From NCBI RefSeq assembly GCF_900128985.1, contig NZ_FQUC01000004.1:219999-283998 (forward strand): a DNA stretch of 64,000 nt. Direction: 5' to 3'. Position numbers and translations under genes: made by a program. The notes beneath the pieces are model-generated. The model saw only the letters and a program-made list of their open reading frames with translations. It did not search any database and had not been told where the DNA came from. Of this stretch, positions 1 to 8,645 are shown piece after piece. This DNA is from Indolivaga macrotermitis (GTDB lineage: Bacteria > Bacteroidota > Bacteroidia > Bacteroidales > Dysgonomonadaceae). The first letter of the stretch is position 1. Each line of letters starts with the position of its first letter.

Positions 1-1349
1 TCTCCTCTTACAACTTTCTTTTTTCCATTGTTTCGCGAACCTTTATTATCAAAGCGATTGATATTTTCTTGTTCAAGGATATCTTTCGGCTGCAATTTTT
101 CGTTTACCTCATCTTCATCCAGAGTCAGTTTTACCGGCTTATTACCATTTTTATTCATCCTGATTACTTCGTACACCCTGTCTTTCGGTAGTGAAACCAG
201 GTTGGCAGCGAAGTTCTTATCAGTCGAATAAGTCATTGTTCCGGAAAGGATATCCGTTTTAAAATGGAAATATGAACCATCTTTTGTATCTAATACAGTT
301 TCTCTTGACGGAAGTTTACGCTGAGCCTCTACATAGGTATCTACCTCATAGTTAAGGCAACACTTAAGCTTACCACACTGTCCTGCCAATTTCTGCGGAT
401 TTAGCGAAATATCCTGAAAACGGGCTGCCGACGTAGATACTGAAACAAAGTTAGACATAGAGCTCGAACAGCAAAGTTCGCGCCCACAAGGGCCGATACC
501 TCCTACCCTGCCAGCTTCCTGACGGGCTCCGATCTGTTTCATCTCGATCTTTACACGGAATTTTTCGGCATATACTTTAATCAATTGACGAAAATCGACA
601 CGCTCATCTGCGATATAATAGAAGATAGCTTTATTGCCATCACCCTGATACTCGACATCACTGATCTTCATTTGCAAGCCCAACTCTTCCGCTATTTCGC
701 GCGCACGTAGCATCGTTTTATGCTCAAGGGCTTTAGCTTCGTTGTATTTATCAATATCAGCCGGCTTCGCGATACGGTAAATACGCTTATGTTCTCCTGT
801 TTGTGACCGGTAGTTATTCTTTCTCATTTGCAGAGGAACGAGTTTTCCCGTTAGGGTGACCTCACCGATATCGTGCCCGGGTGTTGCTTCAACTGCTACA
901 ACATCACCTTTGTACAATTCCAGATTATTACTATTCAAATAATACCCTTTGCGGGTATTCTTAAACTGTACTTCTACCATTTGAGAACTTGCTTCGGCCT
1001 CGGGTAAATCTGATAGCCAATCGAATACTTCGAGTTTATGTGTACCTTTTGTACAACAACATTTCGATTTTTTCGAACATCCGCCACATCCTTTACTTTC
1101 TCCCGATTTGCTGCTTCCGCATCCACAGCCTTCACCTGTTTTACAACCACATGCACCTCCGGGATTTTTACCACATGTACAAAGATTATTTTCGATAGTC
1201 GACGCCATTTTTATAGCTGTGCCTATACTTGTTTCTCCTTGTTCTGCTACCTTATCTCCTTTACATGTACATCCTATTGGGGTTTTACAGGTTCCTTTGC
1301 AGTCGTTTATACGTTTACTGCCTCTATCTTGATTTAAACTGAACTCCAT
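1..1349 (-). CDS. ricT: RicT/PSP1-family protein with Cys-rich N-terminus (partial, runs off left edge)
   Basis: The reading frame is open from an ATG at 1349 leftward to the window edge, about 449 codons, so the C-terminus is missing. The core matches the PSP1/RicT (YaaT) family: a stretch reading MVEVQFKNTRKGYY, then EATPGHDIGEV, and a Cys-bearing block IGPCGRELCC and CGKLKCCLNYE. In Bacillus the homologue is part of the RicAFT complex, which carries iron-sulfur clusters and acts in RNA processing; the role in Bacteroidota is not established. The first 100 residues are unusual, with 15 cysteines between residues 17 and 99, many as CxC or CxxC. It lies 127 bases downstream of holB, the same neighbour as yaaT in Bacillus. 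Met48 (1208) is an alternative start, but the upstream frame is open and kept. Confidence 0.85.
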   Translation of the reverse strand, partial: MEFSLNQDRGSKRINDCKGTCKTPIGCTCKGDKVAEQGETSIGTAIKMASTIENNLCTCGKNPGGACGCKTGEGCGCGSSKSGESKGCGGCSKKSKCCCTKGTHKLEVFDWLSDLPEAEASSQMVEVQFKNTRKGYYLNSNNLELYKGDVVAVEATPGHDIGEVTLTGKLVPLQMRKNNYRSQTGEHKRIYRIAKPADIDKYNEAKALEHKTMLRAREIAEELGLQMKISDVEYQGDGNKAIFYYIADERVDFRQLIKVYAEKFRVKIEMKQIGARQEAGRVGGIGPCGRELCCSSSMSNFVSVSTSAARFQDISLNPQKLAGQCGKLKCCLNYEVDTYVEAQRKLPSRETVLDTKDGSYFHFKTDILSGTMTYSTDKNFAANLVSLPKDRVYEVIRMNKNGNKPVKLTLDEDEVNEKLQPKDILEQENINRFDNKGSRNNGKKKVVRG

Positions 1350-1476
1350 TGTATATAATTAATTGTAAGTAAAACAAAGTCCCTTTCACGACTTTGTGGG
1401 TTTATATTTTAGATAACCAAGACCTCTATGACATGATATCCGGATCTTGTTATATATTTCAATGTCCTGACGATCC

Positions 1477-2595
1477 TTATCTTTTCAGCAGCATCGTTAT
1501 TTTAAGGCACAGATCAAAAAATACCATCTTGGCATTTACATTCTGCTCGATATGTCTTTCGGCCAAAGACAGTTCATCTGTGAAGTCTATAATATTCCGC
1601 TCATTTATAAACGGAGCGAAACGTATACCGAAATTAGCTTCGTCCGATTTCAAATATACCATTTCGGGGTGTTGGAGATTACTTATAAAGTACTCCCTGA
1701 TCATCCGCTGACAATATACTAAAAAATTCTTTTGTCTTTCTCTTCCTACCGAAGCTATCTCGTTTGCTATCGACTTTATATCCTTTATACTCCGGGCATA
1801 TGATGATCTCATCATTGTAACAAAAAGATTGAAAAAGAATTTATGTTCTTCGTTCAAGCTTATTGTATCAATCGCTTTCAAATAACTGCCGTTAGCAATA
1901 TGAGCTACCGAAGCTGCATCGTCCGGCTGAATATTATAATCGGATTCTAAAGCCTGTATTATGTCCTGCTTTTCTATATTATGAATATTAACCCTTTGAC
2001 ATCGAGACTGTATGGTAGCGATAATCTGATCCGGATTATTAGACACTAATATAAATACCGTATTATCATACGGTTCTTCTATGATCTTCAATAATTTATT
2101 AGCACAAGCCTCATGCATCCTTTCGGGCTGCCAGATAATCATAACCCTGTATTTAGCCTCATATATTTTAAGACTTAGTTTACGGATTATCTCTTCGCTT
2201 TCTTTGGCATATATCATGCCCTGTGCATTTTCTGCTCCGATATAATTCAGCCATTGGCTCAAACCAAAATACGAATGCCCGTCTACGAACGTGCGCCAAT
2301 CGGCAATATAATCGTCACATATCTCTTTTTTATCTTTTTTGATAACAGGAAAAACGAAGTGGAGGTCGGGGTGTGCCAGATGTTTGTATTTCAAACATGA
2401 TGCACATTTTCCGCACGAATCATTTTCCTGCGGATCAAGACAGTTTAAATATTGGGCATAAGCTATCGCCAACGGAAGCTTTCCGACTCCCTCGGGTCCA
2501 CAAAAAAGCCGGGCATGCGGAACAATCCCTTTCTTTACGGAATTGATCAGTTGCTCCTTTATTTCTTGTTGTCCGATTATATCTTTATAAAACAC
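1477..2595 (-). CDS. holB: DNA polymerase III subunit delta-prime
   Basis: Clamp-loader AAA+ subunit of 372 residues that helps load the beta clamp during replication. Visible parts are a Walker A-like GPEGVGK near residue 33, a zinc module of four cysteines near residues 52-67 (CLDPQENDSCGKCASC), and the SRC motif (TIQSRCQ) near residue 197 that supplies the arginine finger in clamp loaders. It sits 18 bases after metF in the same direction, and ricT follows, so it is probably part of a long leftward transcript starting at the LytM-like gene. The gene-family call is firm; delta-prime rather than gamma/tau is chosen from its length and the missing C-terminal extension. Confidence 0.9.
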   Translation of the reverse strand: MFYKDIIGQQEIKEQLINSVKKGIVPHARLFCGPEGVGKLPLAIAYAQYLNCLDPQENDSCGKCASCLKYKHLAHPDLHFVFPVIKKDKKEICDDYIADWRTFVDGHSYFGLSQWLNYIGAENAQGMIYAKESEEIIRKLSLKIYEAKYRVMIIWQPERMHEACANKLLKIIEEPYDNTVFILVSNNPDQIIATIQSRCQRVNIHNIEKQDIIQALESDYNIQPDDAASVAHIANGSYLKAIDTISLNEEHKFFFNLFVTMMRSSYARSIKDIKSIANEIASVGRERQKNFLVYCQRMIREYFISNLQHPEMVYLKSDEANFGIRFAPFINERNIIDFTDELSLAERHIEQNVNAKMVFFDLCLKITMLLKR

Positions 2596-2613
2596 ACCTT
2601 TATCAAATAATCC

Positions 2614-3567
2614 TTAATATACTTCTTTTGCTATACGGCGTACACTTTCGGTAGCCATCAACGAATAAAAGTGAATACTGGGTACACCTGCTGCGATCAG
2701 CTCTCTGGTCTGCTGAATTCCCCATTCAACTCCGATTTCTTTCGCATCTGCATCATTTTTGCATTTCCTCAGTTCAGATGCCAGCTCTTCTGGAATATCC
2801 GAACGGAAGATACGAGGTAATACGGTCAATTGATTTTGCAGACAGATGGGTTTTACTCCCGGTATAATCGGAATGGTTATACCTTCTGCCCGACATTTAT
2901 CAACAAATGAAAAGTACTTTTTGTTGTCGAAAAACATCTGAGTAACCAAATATTCTGCTCCTTGCTCCTGTTTCAGTTTCAAATAGTAGATATCCGACTC
3001 GAAATTAGGAGCTTCTTCATGCTTTTCAGGATAGCAGGCCATCCCGTAAGAAAACGGCGTAGTAAACTTATCGAAAGTGGTACCGTCCGCCGAAACTCCT
3101 TTATTAAATTGCTCTACCTGCATCTGTAAATCTGTTGCATGTGCATTAAAATTGCCAATCATCTGATCTGCATCCAGTTTGTTTGCATCACCTCTCAGCA
3201 ACAGCAGATTATGAACACCTAAGAAATTCAGGTCGATCAACGCGTACTCGGTTTCTTCACGGGTAAAACCTTTACATATCATGTGAGGAATTGCGGTAAC
3301 TTTATACTTAGCCTGAATAGCAGCTGCAATAGCCACCGTACCGGGACGCTTACGTACGTTAACCTTACGCACATTACCATCGGGCATATCTTTATAGATA
3401 TTCTCGCTATGGTGCGTCGTAATATTAATATATTTCGGATCGAATTCGATCAGCTTATCTATTATATTATATACTTTCTCAATGCTATTGCCTTTCAGAG
3501 GCGGAAGTATTTCGAATGAGAAAGCTGTTTTTCCTTTATTTTTAGCTATCAGATCTGTAACTTTCAT
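2614..3567 (-). CDS. metF: Methylenetetrahydrofolate reductase
   Basis: TIM-barrel flavoprotein of 317 residues that reduces 5,10-methylene-THF to 5-methyl-THF, the methyl donor for methionine synthesis, in the cytoplasm. The N-terminus FSFEILPP carries the conserved Glu, followed by NITTHH, PHMICKG, LLLRGD and the C-terminal PGVKPI and GVPSIHFYSLM blocks, all typical of MetF. Its length is usual for the family. It follows rseP by 42 bases and precedes holB by 18 bases on the same strand. No SAM riboswitch is seen upstream, which fits its position inside an operon. Confidence 0.93.
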   Translation of the reverse strand: MKVTDLIAKNKGKTAFSFEILPPLKGNSIEKVYNIIDKLIEFDPKYINITTHHSENIYKDMPDGNVRKVNVRKRPGTVAIAAAIQAKYKVTAIPHMICKGFTREETEYALIDLNFLGVHNLLLLRGDANKLDADQMIGNFNAHATDLQMQVEQFNKGVSADGTTFDKFTTPFSYGMACYPEKHEEAPNFESDIYYLKLKQEQGAEYLVTQMFFDNKKYFSFVDKCRAEGITIPIIPGVKPICLQNQLTVLPRIFRSDIPEELASELRKCKNDADAKEIGVEWGIQQTRELIAAGVPSIHFYSLMATESVRRIAKEVY

Positions 3568-3609
3568 ATGTCGTTTTTTTCTTTTTTTCGTAATAAACAG
3601 GGTTAGCCC

Positions 3610-4947
3610 TTATTTGAAAATCGCTTTGAACAAATCATTTCCGTTTGCATAAATCAACAATGCAAACAAAAACACCATACCCGCAACTTGTGCATACTCC
3701 ATAAACTTCTCATTCGGTTTACGACGGGTAATCATTTCATAAAGTAAAAACATAACATGTCCCCCGTCAAGAGCCGGAATAGGTAAAATATTCATCACTG
3801 CCAGAATAACAGATAAGAATGCTGTCATAAACCAGAATCCCTGCCAATCCCATGTTGCAGGAAACAGACCTCCGATTGCACCAAAACCTCCTAAGTTAGA
3901 AACACCTTCTTTTGTAAACACAAAACTAAACTGGGCAATATAGCCTTGCAGCGTTTCCTTTGCCAGTTTCAATCCGGCAGGAAAAGAGGAGAAGAACCCT
4001 ACTTTATCGTGCTTTATCTGGAAGTATTTATTGAAAGGCCCTGACGAAAATCCCAGAACCCCTGTACTATCCACATGAGCTGTAGTTGAATACAAAGAAT
4101 CTTCGCGGTAAAAGCTAACCGTTACATCCGAATTGAGATTCTCTCCTAAGGACTTCCTTAAAGAAGCAAATGAGATTACAGATTTATCATTCACAGAAAC
4201 AATACTGTCTCCGGGCATCAACCCACATTTTTTTGCTTCCGAATCTGGCATTACACTATCTACAATAGCAGGTACGCGAACTTCGTAAGCCATTCTTTTA
4301 GACCCTATCATTTTGTCTGCAAAATCAGCAGGCATCACAATCGTTTGTTGCTTGCCATCGCGCTCTACAACAACTTCGTCTGCTTTTGCAAAACTCATCA
4401 GGGTATTCATATCCAGAGTCTTGTCCATATGGTAACGTAATTCTTTACCATCTGCACTTATTAGTTTATCTCCGTTGCGGAATCCGGCATCCTGAGCCTC
4501 TTTCGAGAATTCCATTCCTGTGGTTATATCTTTAAACGGAATATACGAGTCTCCCCACGAAAATAAAATCATGGCATAAATAACAATAGCCAACAAGATA
4601 TTAAAAAGGACACCTCCGACCATAACCAGCAAGCGTTGCCAGCTTGGTTTAGACCTGAACTCCCATGCTTCAGCAGGTTTCTGCATTTGCTCCTTGTCCA
4701 TTGATTCGTCTATCATTCCGGATATCTTCACATATCCACCCAATGGCAACCACCCTACGCCATACTCTGTGTCGCTGTTTTTCGGTTTAAATTTAAACAA
4801 CGAAAAACCTATATCGAAAAACAGATAAAATTTCTCGACACGAATTTTGAATAAACGGGCAAACAAATAATGCCCGAATTCGTGTACGATAACCAGTATC
4901 GATAAACTTAAAATTAATTGTAACGCTTTTATCAAAAAAGTTTCCAT
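3610..4947 (-). CDS. rseP: RIP metalloprotease RseP (site-2 protease family)
   Basis: Membrane-embedded zinc protease of 445 residues. The N-terminal segment carries the active site HEFGH (His22, Glu23, His26), and the C-terminal membrane segment carries NILPIPALDGGH, whose Asp is the third zinc ligand. A PDZ domain lies between them (about residues 200-290, with PDSEAKKCGLMPGDSI). The family cleaves anti-sigma factors and leftover signal peptides within the membrane. It starts 20 bases after dxr; dxr and rseP are neighbours in many bacteria. All catalytic residues are intact. Confidence 0.92.
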   Translation of the reverse strand: METFLIKALQLILSLSILVIVHEFGHYLFARLFKIRVEKFYLFFDIGFSLFKFKPKNSDTEYGVGWLPLGGYVKISGMIDESMDKEQMQKPAEAWEFRSKPSWQRLLVMVGGVLFNILLAIVIYAMILFSWGDSYIPFKDITTGMEFSKEAQDAGFRNGDKLISADGKELRYHMDKTLDMNTLMSFAKADEVVVERDGKQQTIVMPADFADKMIGSKRMAYEVRVPAIVDSVMPDSEAKKCGLMPGDSIVSVNDKSVISFASLRKSLGENLNSDVTVSFYREDSLYSTTAHVDSTGVLGFSSGPFNKYFQIKHDKVGFFSSFPAGLKLAKETLQGYIAQFSFVFTKEGVSNLGGFGAIGGLFPATWDWQGFWFMTAFLSVILAVMNILPIPALDGGHVMFLLYEMITRRKPNEKFMEYAQVAGMVFLFALLIYANGNDLFKAIFK

Positions 4948-4967
4948 TCAGTCTTTTAAAATGTTTG

Positions 4968-6116
4968 TTAATGAACCATCTCCGTAGCGATACGCCTAGC
5001 TTCTGCATTTGACTGCACATAGTCGTCGTACGTTGGTTTATTTATAAATGTTGCTTTCTGCATTGTTTTCTCTATAATATCGCTCATTTTGAGGAATCCG
5101 GTTTTGTCTTTCAGAAAAGCATCTACTACAATTTCATTTGCCGCATTTACAATACAAGGCATATTCCCTCCTCTGTTAGCTGCATCGAAGGCAAAAGCCA
5201 GATTCCGAAAACGGTCTGTATCTGCTTTCTCAAACGTCATAGTTGCCAATTTAAAAATATCCAGACGCTCGAATTTCGATTTCAGCCTGTTCGGATAACC
5301 AAAAGCATATTGTATCGGCAATTTCATGTCAGGCAAACCTAATTGAGCGATTATAGAAGAATCTTCGAACTGAACCATAGAATGAATAATTGACTGTGGA
5401 TGTACTACAACCTCCACTTGGGAAGGTGCGACATCAAACAACCATTTGGCCTCGATCATTTCAAAGCCTTTGTTCATCATTGTTGCCGAATCTATAGTTA
5501 TCTTGGCTCCCATATCCCAATTGGGGTGTTTCAGAGCCTCTTTTTTAGTTACTTTCTGTAACTGGTCTTTTGTAAAAGTACGGAAAGGCCCTCCTGAGGC
5601 CGTCAATAAGATTTTCTCAATAGGACTGTTCTCGCCGTTCAGACATTGAAATATAGCCGAATGCTCCGAATCTACAGGAAGAATAGGTACCCGATACTCC
5701 AAAGCCAATGACGTAATTAATTCACCCGCAACGACCAATGTCTCCTTATTAGCCAATGCAATAGGCTTTTTAGCTTTTATTGCACTAATCGTTGGCGCCA
5801 GACCCGAATACCCGACCATAGCTGTCAGAACCATATCTATAGCTTCGTCCTGAACGACTTGCTCTATAGACTTCGATCCGCCCCAAACCTTTATCGGCAA
5901 GTCTGATAAGGCCTCTTTCAAGGCCGGATATTTATCATCGTTTGCTATTACAACTATCTCCGGTTGAAATTCACGGGCCTGCTGTATCAACAAATCCAGA
6001 CTGTTGTTTGCAGTAATGGCATATACTTCAAACTTGTCGGAATGTTCGCGAACTACATCCAAAGCCTGTGTTCCAATAGATCCTGTTGATCCTAGTATTG
6101 CGAGTTTACGTTTCAT
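4968..6116 (-). CDS. dxr: 1-deoxy-D-xylulose-5-phosphate reductoisomerase
   Basis: Second enzyme of the non-mevalonate isoprenoid pathway, converting DXP to 2-C-methyl-D-erythritol 4-phosphate with NADPH. The NADPH-binding GSTGSIGTQALDV is at residues 9-21, then ALANKETLV, PVDSEHSAIFQCL (metal and substrate site), TASGGPFR and MNKGFEMIEA, as expected. At 382 residues it has normal length. It begins 8 bases after the LytM-like gene and 20 bases before rseP, so translation is probably coupled along this leftward operon. Confidence 0.95.
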   Translation of the reverse strand: MKRKLAILGSTGSIGTQALDVVREHSDKFEVYAITANNSLDLLIQQAREFQPEIVVIANDDKYPALKEALSDLPIKVWGGSKSIEQVVQDEAIDMVLTAMVGYSGLAPTISAIKAKKPIALANKETLVVAGELITSLALEYRVPILPVDSEHSAIFQCLNGENSPIEKILLTASGGPFRTFTKDQLQKVTKKEALKHPNWDMGAKITIDSATMMNKGFEMIEAKWLFDVAPSQVEVVVHPQSIIHSMVQFEDSSIIAQLGLPDMKLPIQYAFGYPNRLKSKFERLDIFKLATMTFEKADTDRFRNLAFAFDAANRGGNMPCIVNAANEIVVDAFLKDKTGFLKMSDIIEKTMQKATFINKPTYDDYVQSNAEARRIATEMVH

Positions 6117-6124
6117 TATTTTAA

Positions 6125-7060
6125 TTAGAATGATATGTATAGCTCGGGATTAACCGGACTACCTTTGTACCACAATTCAAACTGTAAAATACGCTTGGTG
6201 GCGGATTCTTTTTCTTTCTTATTCTTGTCCTTCTCTTTATTTTTATCCGTTTTATCGTCTGCTTTTTCTTTGTCCGAGCTGCTGATAATGGCTATTGCCT
6301 CTCCGGTACGTGCTTTATCCCCTGTTTTTTTCAACAACATGGAAGCTCCTTTATAAACCGAGACAAATCCGTTTTTATGCTGTATCTGCAACATATACCC
6401 GGCATCCGGATCATATCCGGCAAAAACAACCGATCCTTCGAGAGTTGCCACTATATTCTCACCGGCAGCGGCTATCTGTAAGCCATATTGTCTTAGCGAC
6501 GGATTAAACCGACTTGTTATAACGCCTCTTATCGGACGGAAGAAAGTGACTCCTTCGGTAGGAGTCATATCATTAGTCGATATAGATGACAGATTATATT
6601 TCTCAGCCTCTTCGTATTCCTGTCTGTATTTCCTCTCACGACTGGTACTCTGGAGAGATTTATCGTCTTCTGCGATCATCACCGTATCGACTTTACTCTG
6701 AGATTCGGGCTGAACTTTCCCTTCAAATATATCTTTTATATTCTGCAGGTACGCATTCTGGTACAATTGCTGCTGCTCGAGCGAATCTGCCCGCATAGCC
6801 GTTTTAATAGCCTGTTCCCTGATTTCGGAGTCTAAATATCCCGGTAAGTAATTTCGCAGAGGGGTAGATATAATAATTACCGACGATACGACCATCAGCA
6901 GGAACAATGATGTTGCATACAACATGATCCCGTTAAACATCGAAACACGAAGTTTCCAAACCTCCTCTAATGTATTCTCATTCAGAATAGACAAGCGGTA
7001 TTTGAAATGCATCCGTTTCCAGATACTATGTCGGTTTTTATCTTTTCTCTTTTTTGTCAT
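6125..7060 (-). CDS. LytM/M23-fold envelope protein, catalytic residues lost
   Basis: 311 residues: a basic N-terminus, one membrane helix (about 43-65), a coiled region (about 75-155), then an M23/LytM-like beta domain (about 170-311). The fold is recognisable from GVITSRFNPSLRQYG, VATLEGSVVFAGYDPDAGYMLQIQHKNGF and the PVNPELY ending. The zinc and catalytic positions are gone: HxGxD reads QYGLQ (191-195), the YxHLS block reads YKGAS (236-240), and HLHFE reads ILQFE (291-295). A charged Lys/Asp/Glu insert (about 261-289) is also unusual. Degenerate LytM proteins such as EnvC and NlpD activate amidases rather than cut peptidoglycan; a similar role is inference. First gene of the dxr-rseP-metF-holB run. 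Confidence 0.8.
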   Translation of the reverse strand: MTKKRKDKNRHSIWKRMHFKYRLSILNENTLEEVWKLRVSMFNGIMLYATSLFLLMVVSSVIIISTPLRNYLPGYLDSEIREQAIKTAMRADSLEQQQLYQNAYLQNIKDIFEGKVQPESQSKVDTVMIAEDDKSLQSTSRERKYRQEYEEAEKYNLSSISTNDMTPTEGVTFFRPIRGVITSRFNPSLRQYGLQIAAAGENIVATLEGSVVFAGYDPDAGYMLQIQHKNGFVSVYKGASMLLKKTGDKARTGEAIAIISSSDKEKADDKTDKNKEKDKNKKEKESATKRILQFELWYKGSPVNPELYISF

Positions 7061-7278
7061 CCAATACCATTAGACGTACTTATACTCTTTCATCATTACA
7101 CACAAACAGCTGTAAAAACAGCCGAATGATATAATCAGAACTGCAAATTTAATAAAAGAAATAAAGTTAACGAATTTGGGTGTCACTATAATTCTATAAA
7201 GAAATATAATTTACCATCAATAAATCACTCCTTTCTAAAATAATTCGAACAAACAACTTCCATTTATTATTTTTTAGT

Positions 7279-7286
7279 TATTTTTG
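7279..7286 (+). promoter_or_regulatory. Candidate -7 box for the acyltransferase gene
   Basis: TATTTTTG matches the Bacteroidota -7 form TAnnTTTG and lies 73 bases before the ATG at 7360. The -33 region, about 20 bases upstream, is only a weak match (TTCCATT). The rest of the 299-base gap 7061-7359 is AT-rich and shows no gene. Confidence 0.45.
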
Positions 7287-7359
7287 CAGCCTGCTTTTTA
7301 GGGAACTATGTCCTTTTTGGCAGTTATAATCAATATATTTTATTTATTATAAATTAAGT

Positions 7360-8571
7360 ATGAGCCTTTTAAGTGAGAAATTATATCGATACGATGCTGC
7401 CCGCAATGCACGCGCTGCCGGTATCTATCCATATTTCAGGGAAATCCAAAGTGATCAGGATACTGAAGTTATTATAAACGGAAAGAAAGTCCTGATGTTT
7501 GGCTCCAACGCCTACCTCGGATTAACTAATCACCCGAAAGTTATAGAAGCGTCAATTGCTGCTATCAGAAAATACGGGACAGGTATGGCCGGTTCTCGTT
7601 TTCTCAATGGAACATTGGATATCCATGTCGAATTGGAGAGAAAGTTGGCTACCTTTGTTGGAAAAGAGGATGCCTTGGTATACTCTACAGGCTTCAACGT
7701 AAATCAGGGAGTTGTAGGTTGTATGACTGGTCGCGAAGATTATATTATTTGGGACGAACTGGATCATGCTTCCATTATAGAAGGAAACAGAGCTTCGCTT
7801 TCAAATAAACTTAAATTCAGGCACAATGATATGGAGTCGCTAGAGAAGCAACTTCAAAAATGTGAGCCGGATAAAGTAAAGTTGATCGTTGTAGACGGTG
7901 TTTTCAGTATGGAAGGGGATGTTACCAATCTTCCAGAAATCGTCAGACTATCTAAAAAATACAATGCCAATATCATGATTGATGAAGCTCATGGTCTTGG
8001 CGTTTTTGGTAAAAACTACAACGGTAAGGGTGTACATGACTATTTCGGCTTAACCGAACACATGGATCTTATCATGGGAACATTCAGTAAATCGCTGGCA
8101 TCTATCGGAGGATTTATCGCTGCCGAAGAAGCAATTATTGATTACCTGAGACATAATTCGCGTCCATATATATTTAGTGCAAGTATCACTCCGGGAGCTA
8201 CAGCTGCCGCCAGTACCGCCCTCGATATTCTGATATCAGAACCGGAGCGTGTAGCTAATCTTTGGAAAATAACCAATTACGCATTGGATGGCTTCCGCTC
8301 GTTAGGTTGCGAAATAGGTCACACTTCCAGTCCTATTATTCCTTTATTTATCAGAGACAATGAGAAAACATTCATTATAACACGTACTCTGTTTGAAGAA
8401 GGTATCTTTGTTAATCCGGTTGTATCTCCTGCAGTTGCACCTAAAGATACATTGATCAGGTTCTCGTTAATGGCTACCCATACTAAAGAGCAAGTAGATA
8501 TTGCTTTAGATAAGATTGGTAAACTTTTCCGGAAAATGGGTGTTCTCACTGAGAATGTAGAAAAAGCATAA
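7360..8571 (+). CDS. spt: Serine palmitoyltransferase-like PLP-dependent acyltransferase
   Basis: Alpha-oxoamine synthase of 403 residues that condenses an amino acid with an acyl-CoA. The PLP lysine is K244 in GTFSKSLASIGG, the PLP-binding DEAHG is at 208-212, and the substrate-site block GSNAYLGLTNHP is at 48-59. In Bacteroidota close relatives of this type make the long-chain base of sphingolipids from serine and palmitoyl-CoA. The alternatives KBL (glycine/acetyl-CoA) and BioF share the fold; serine palmitoyltransferase is preferred because no biotin or threonine genes are nearby and the N-terminus resembles Bacteroidales Spt. It is a single gene with its own promoter-like box and terminator. 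Confidence 0.8.
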   Translation: MSLLSEKLYRYDAARNARAAGIYPYFREIQSDQDTEVIINGKKVLMFGSNAYLGLTNHPKVIEASIAAIRKYGTGMAGSRFLNGTLDIHVELERKLATFVGKEDALVYSTGFNVNQGVVGCMTGREDYIIWDELDHASIIEGNRASLSNKLKFRHNDMESLEKQLQKCEPDKVKLIVVDGVFSMEGDVTNLPEIVRLSKKYNANIMIDEAHGLGVFGKNYNGKGVHDYFGLTEHMDLIMGTFSKSLASIGGFIAAEEAIIDYLRHNSRPYIFSASITPGATAAASTALDILISEPERVANLWKITNYALDGFRSLGCEIGHTSSPIIPLFIRDNEKTFIITRTLFEEGIFVNPVVSPAVAPKDTLIRFSLMATHTKEQVDIALDKIGKLFRKMGVLTENVEKA

Positions 8572-8592
8572 TTTGCATCAACATAATAAGTC

Positions 8593-8635
8593 AACCCCTG
8601 TTTCGTTTAAAGAAATAGGGGTTATTTATTTTTTT
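8593..8635 (+). terminator. Rho-independent terminator after spt
   Basis: AACCCCT (8593-8599) pairs with AGGGGTT (8617-8623), with TTTC/GAAA extending the pairing inside the loop, and is followed by a T-rich run. It lies 21 bases after the spt stop and directly before the next gene. Confidence 0.8.
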
Positions 8636-8645
8636 AGGCGAAATC

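Noticed and set aside
1038..1337. Plus-strand open frames of 66-99 codons over the RicT N-terminus.
   Set aside because: They are shadows of the Cys-rich coding frame on the minus strand.
2614..3610. SAM riboswitch before metF.
   Set aside because: Only 42 bases separate it from rseP, too short for such an element, and no matching fold is seen.
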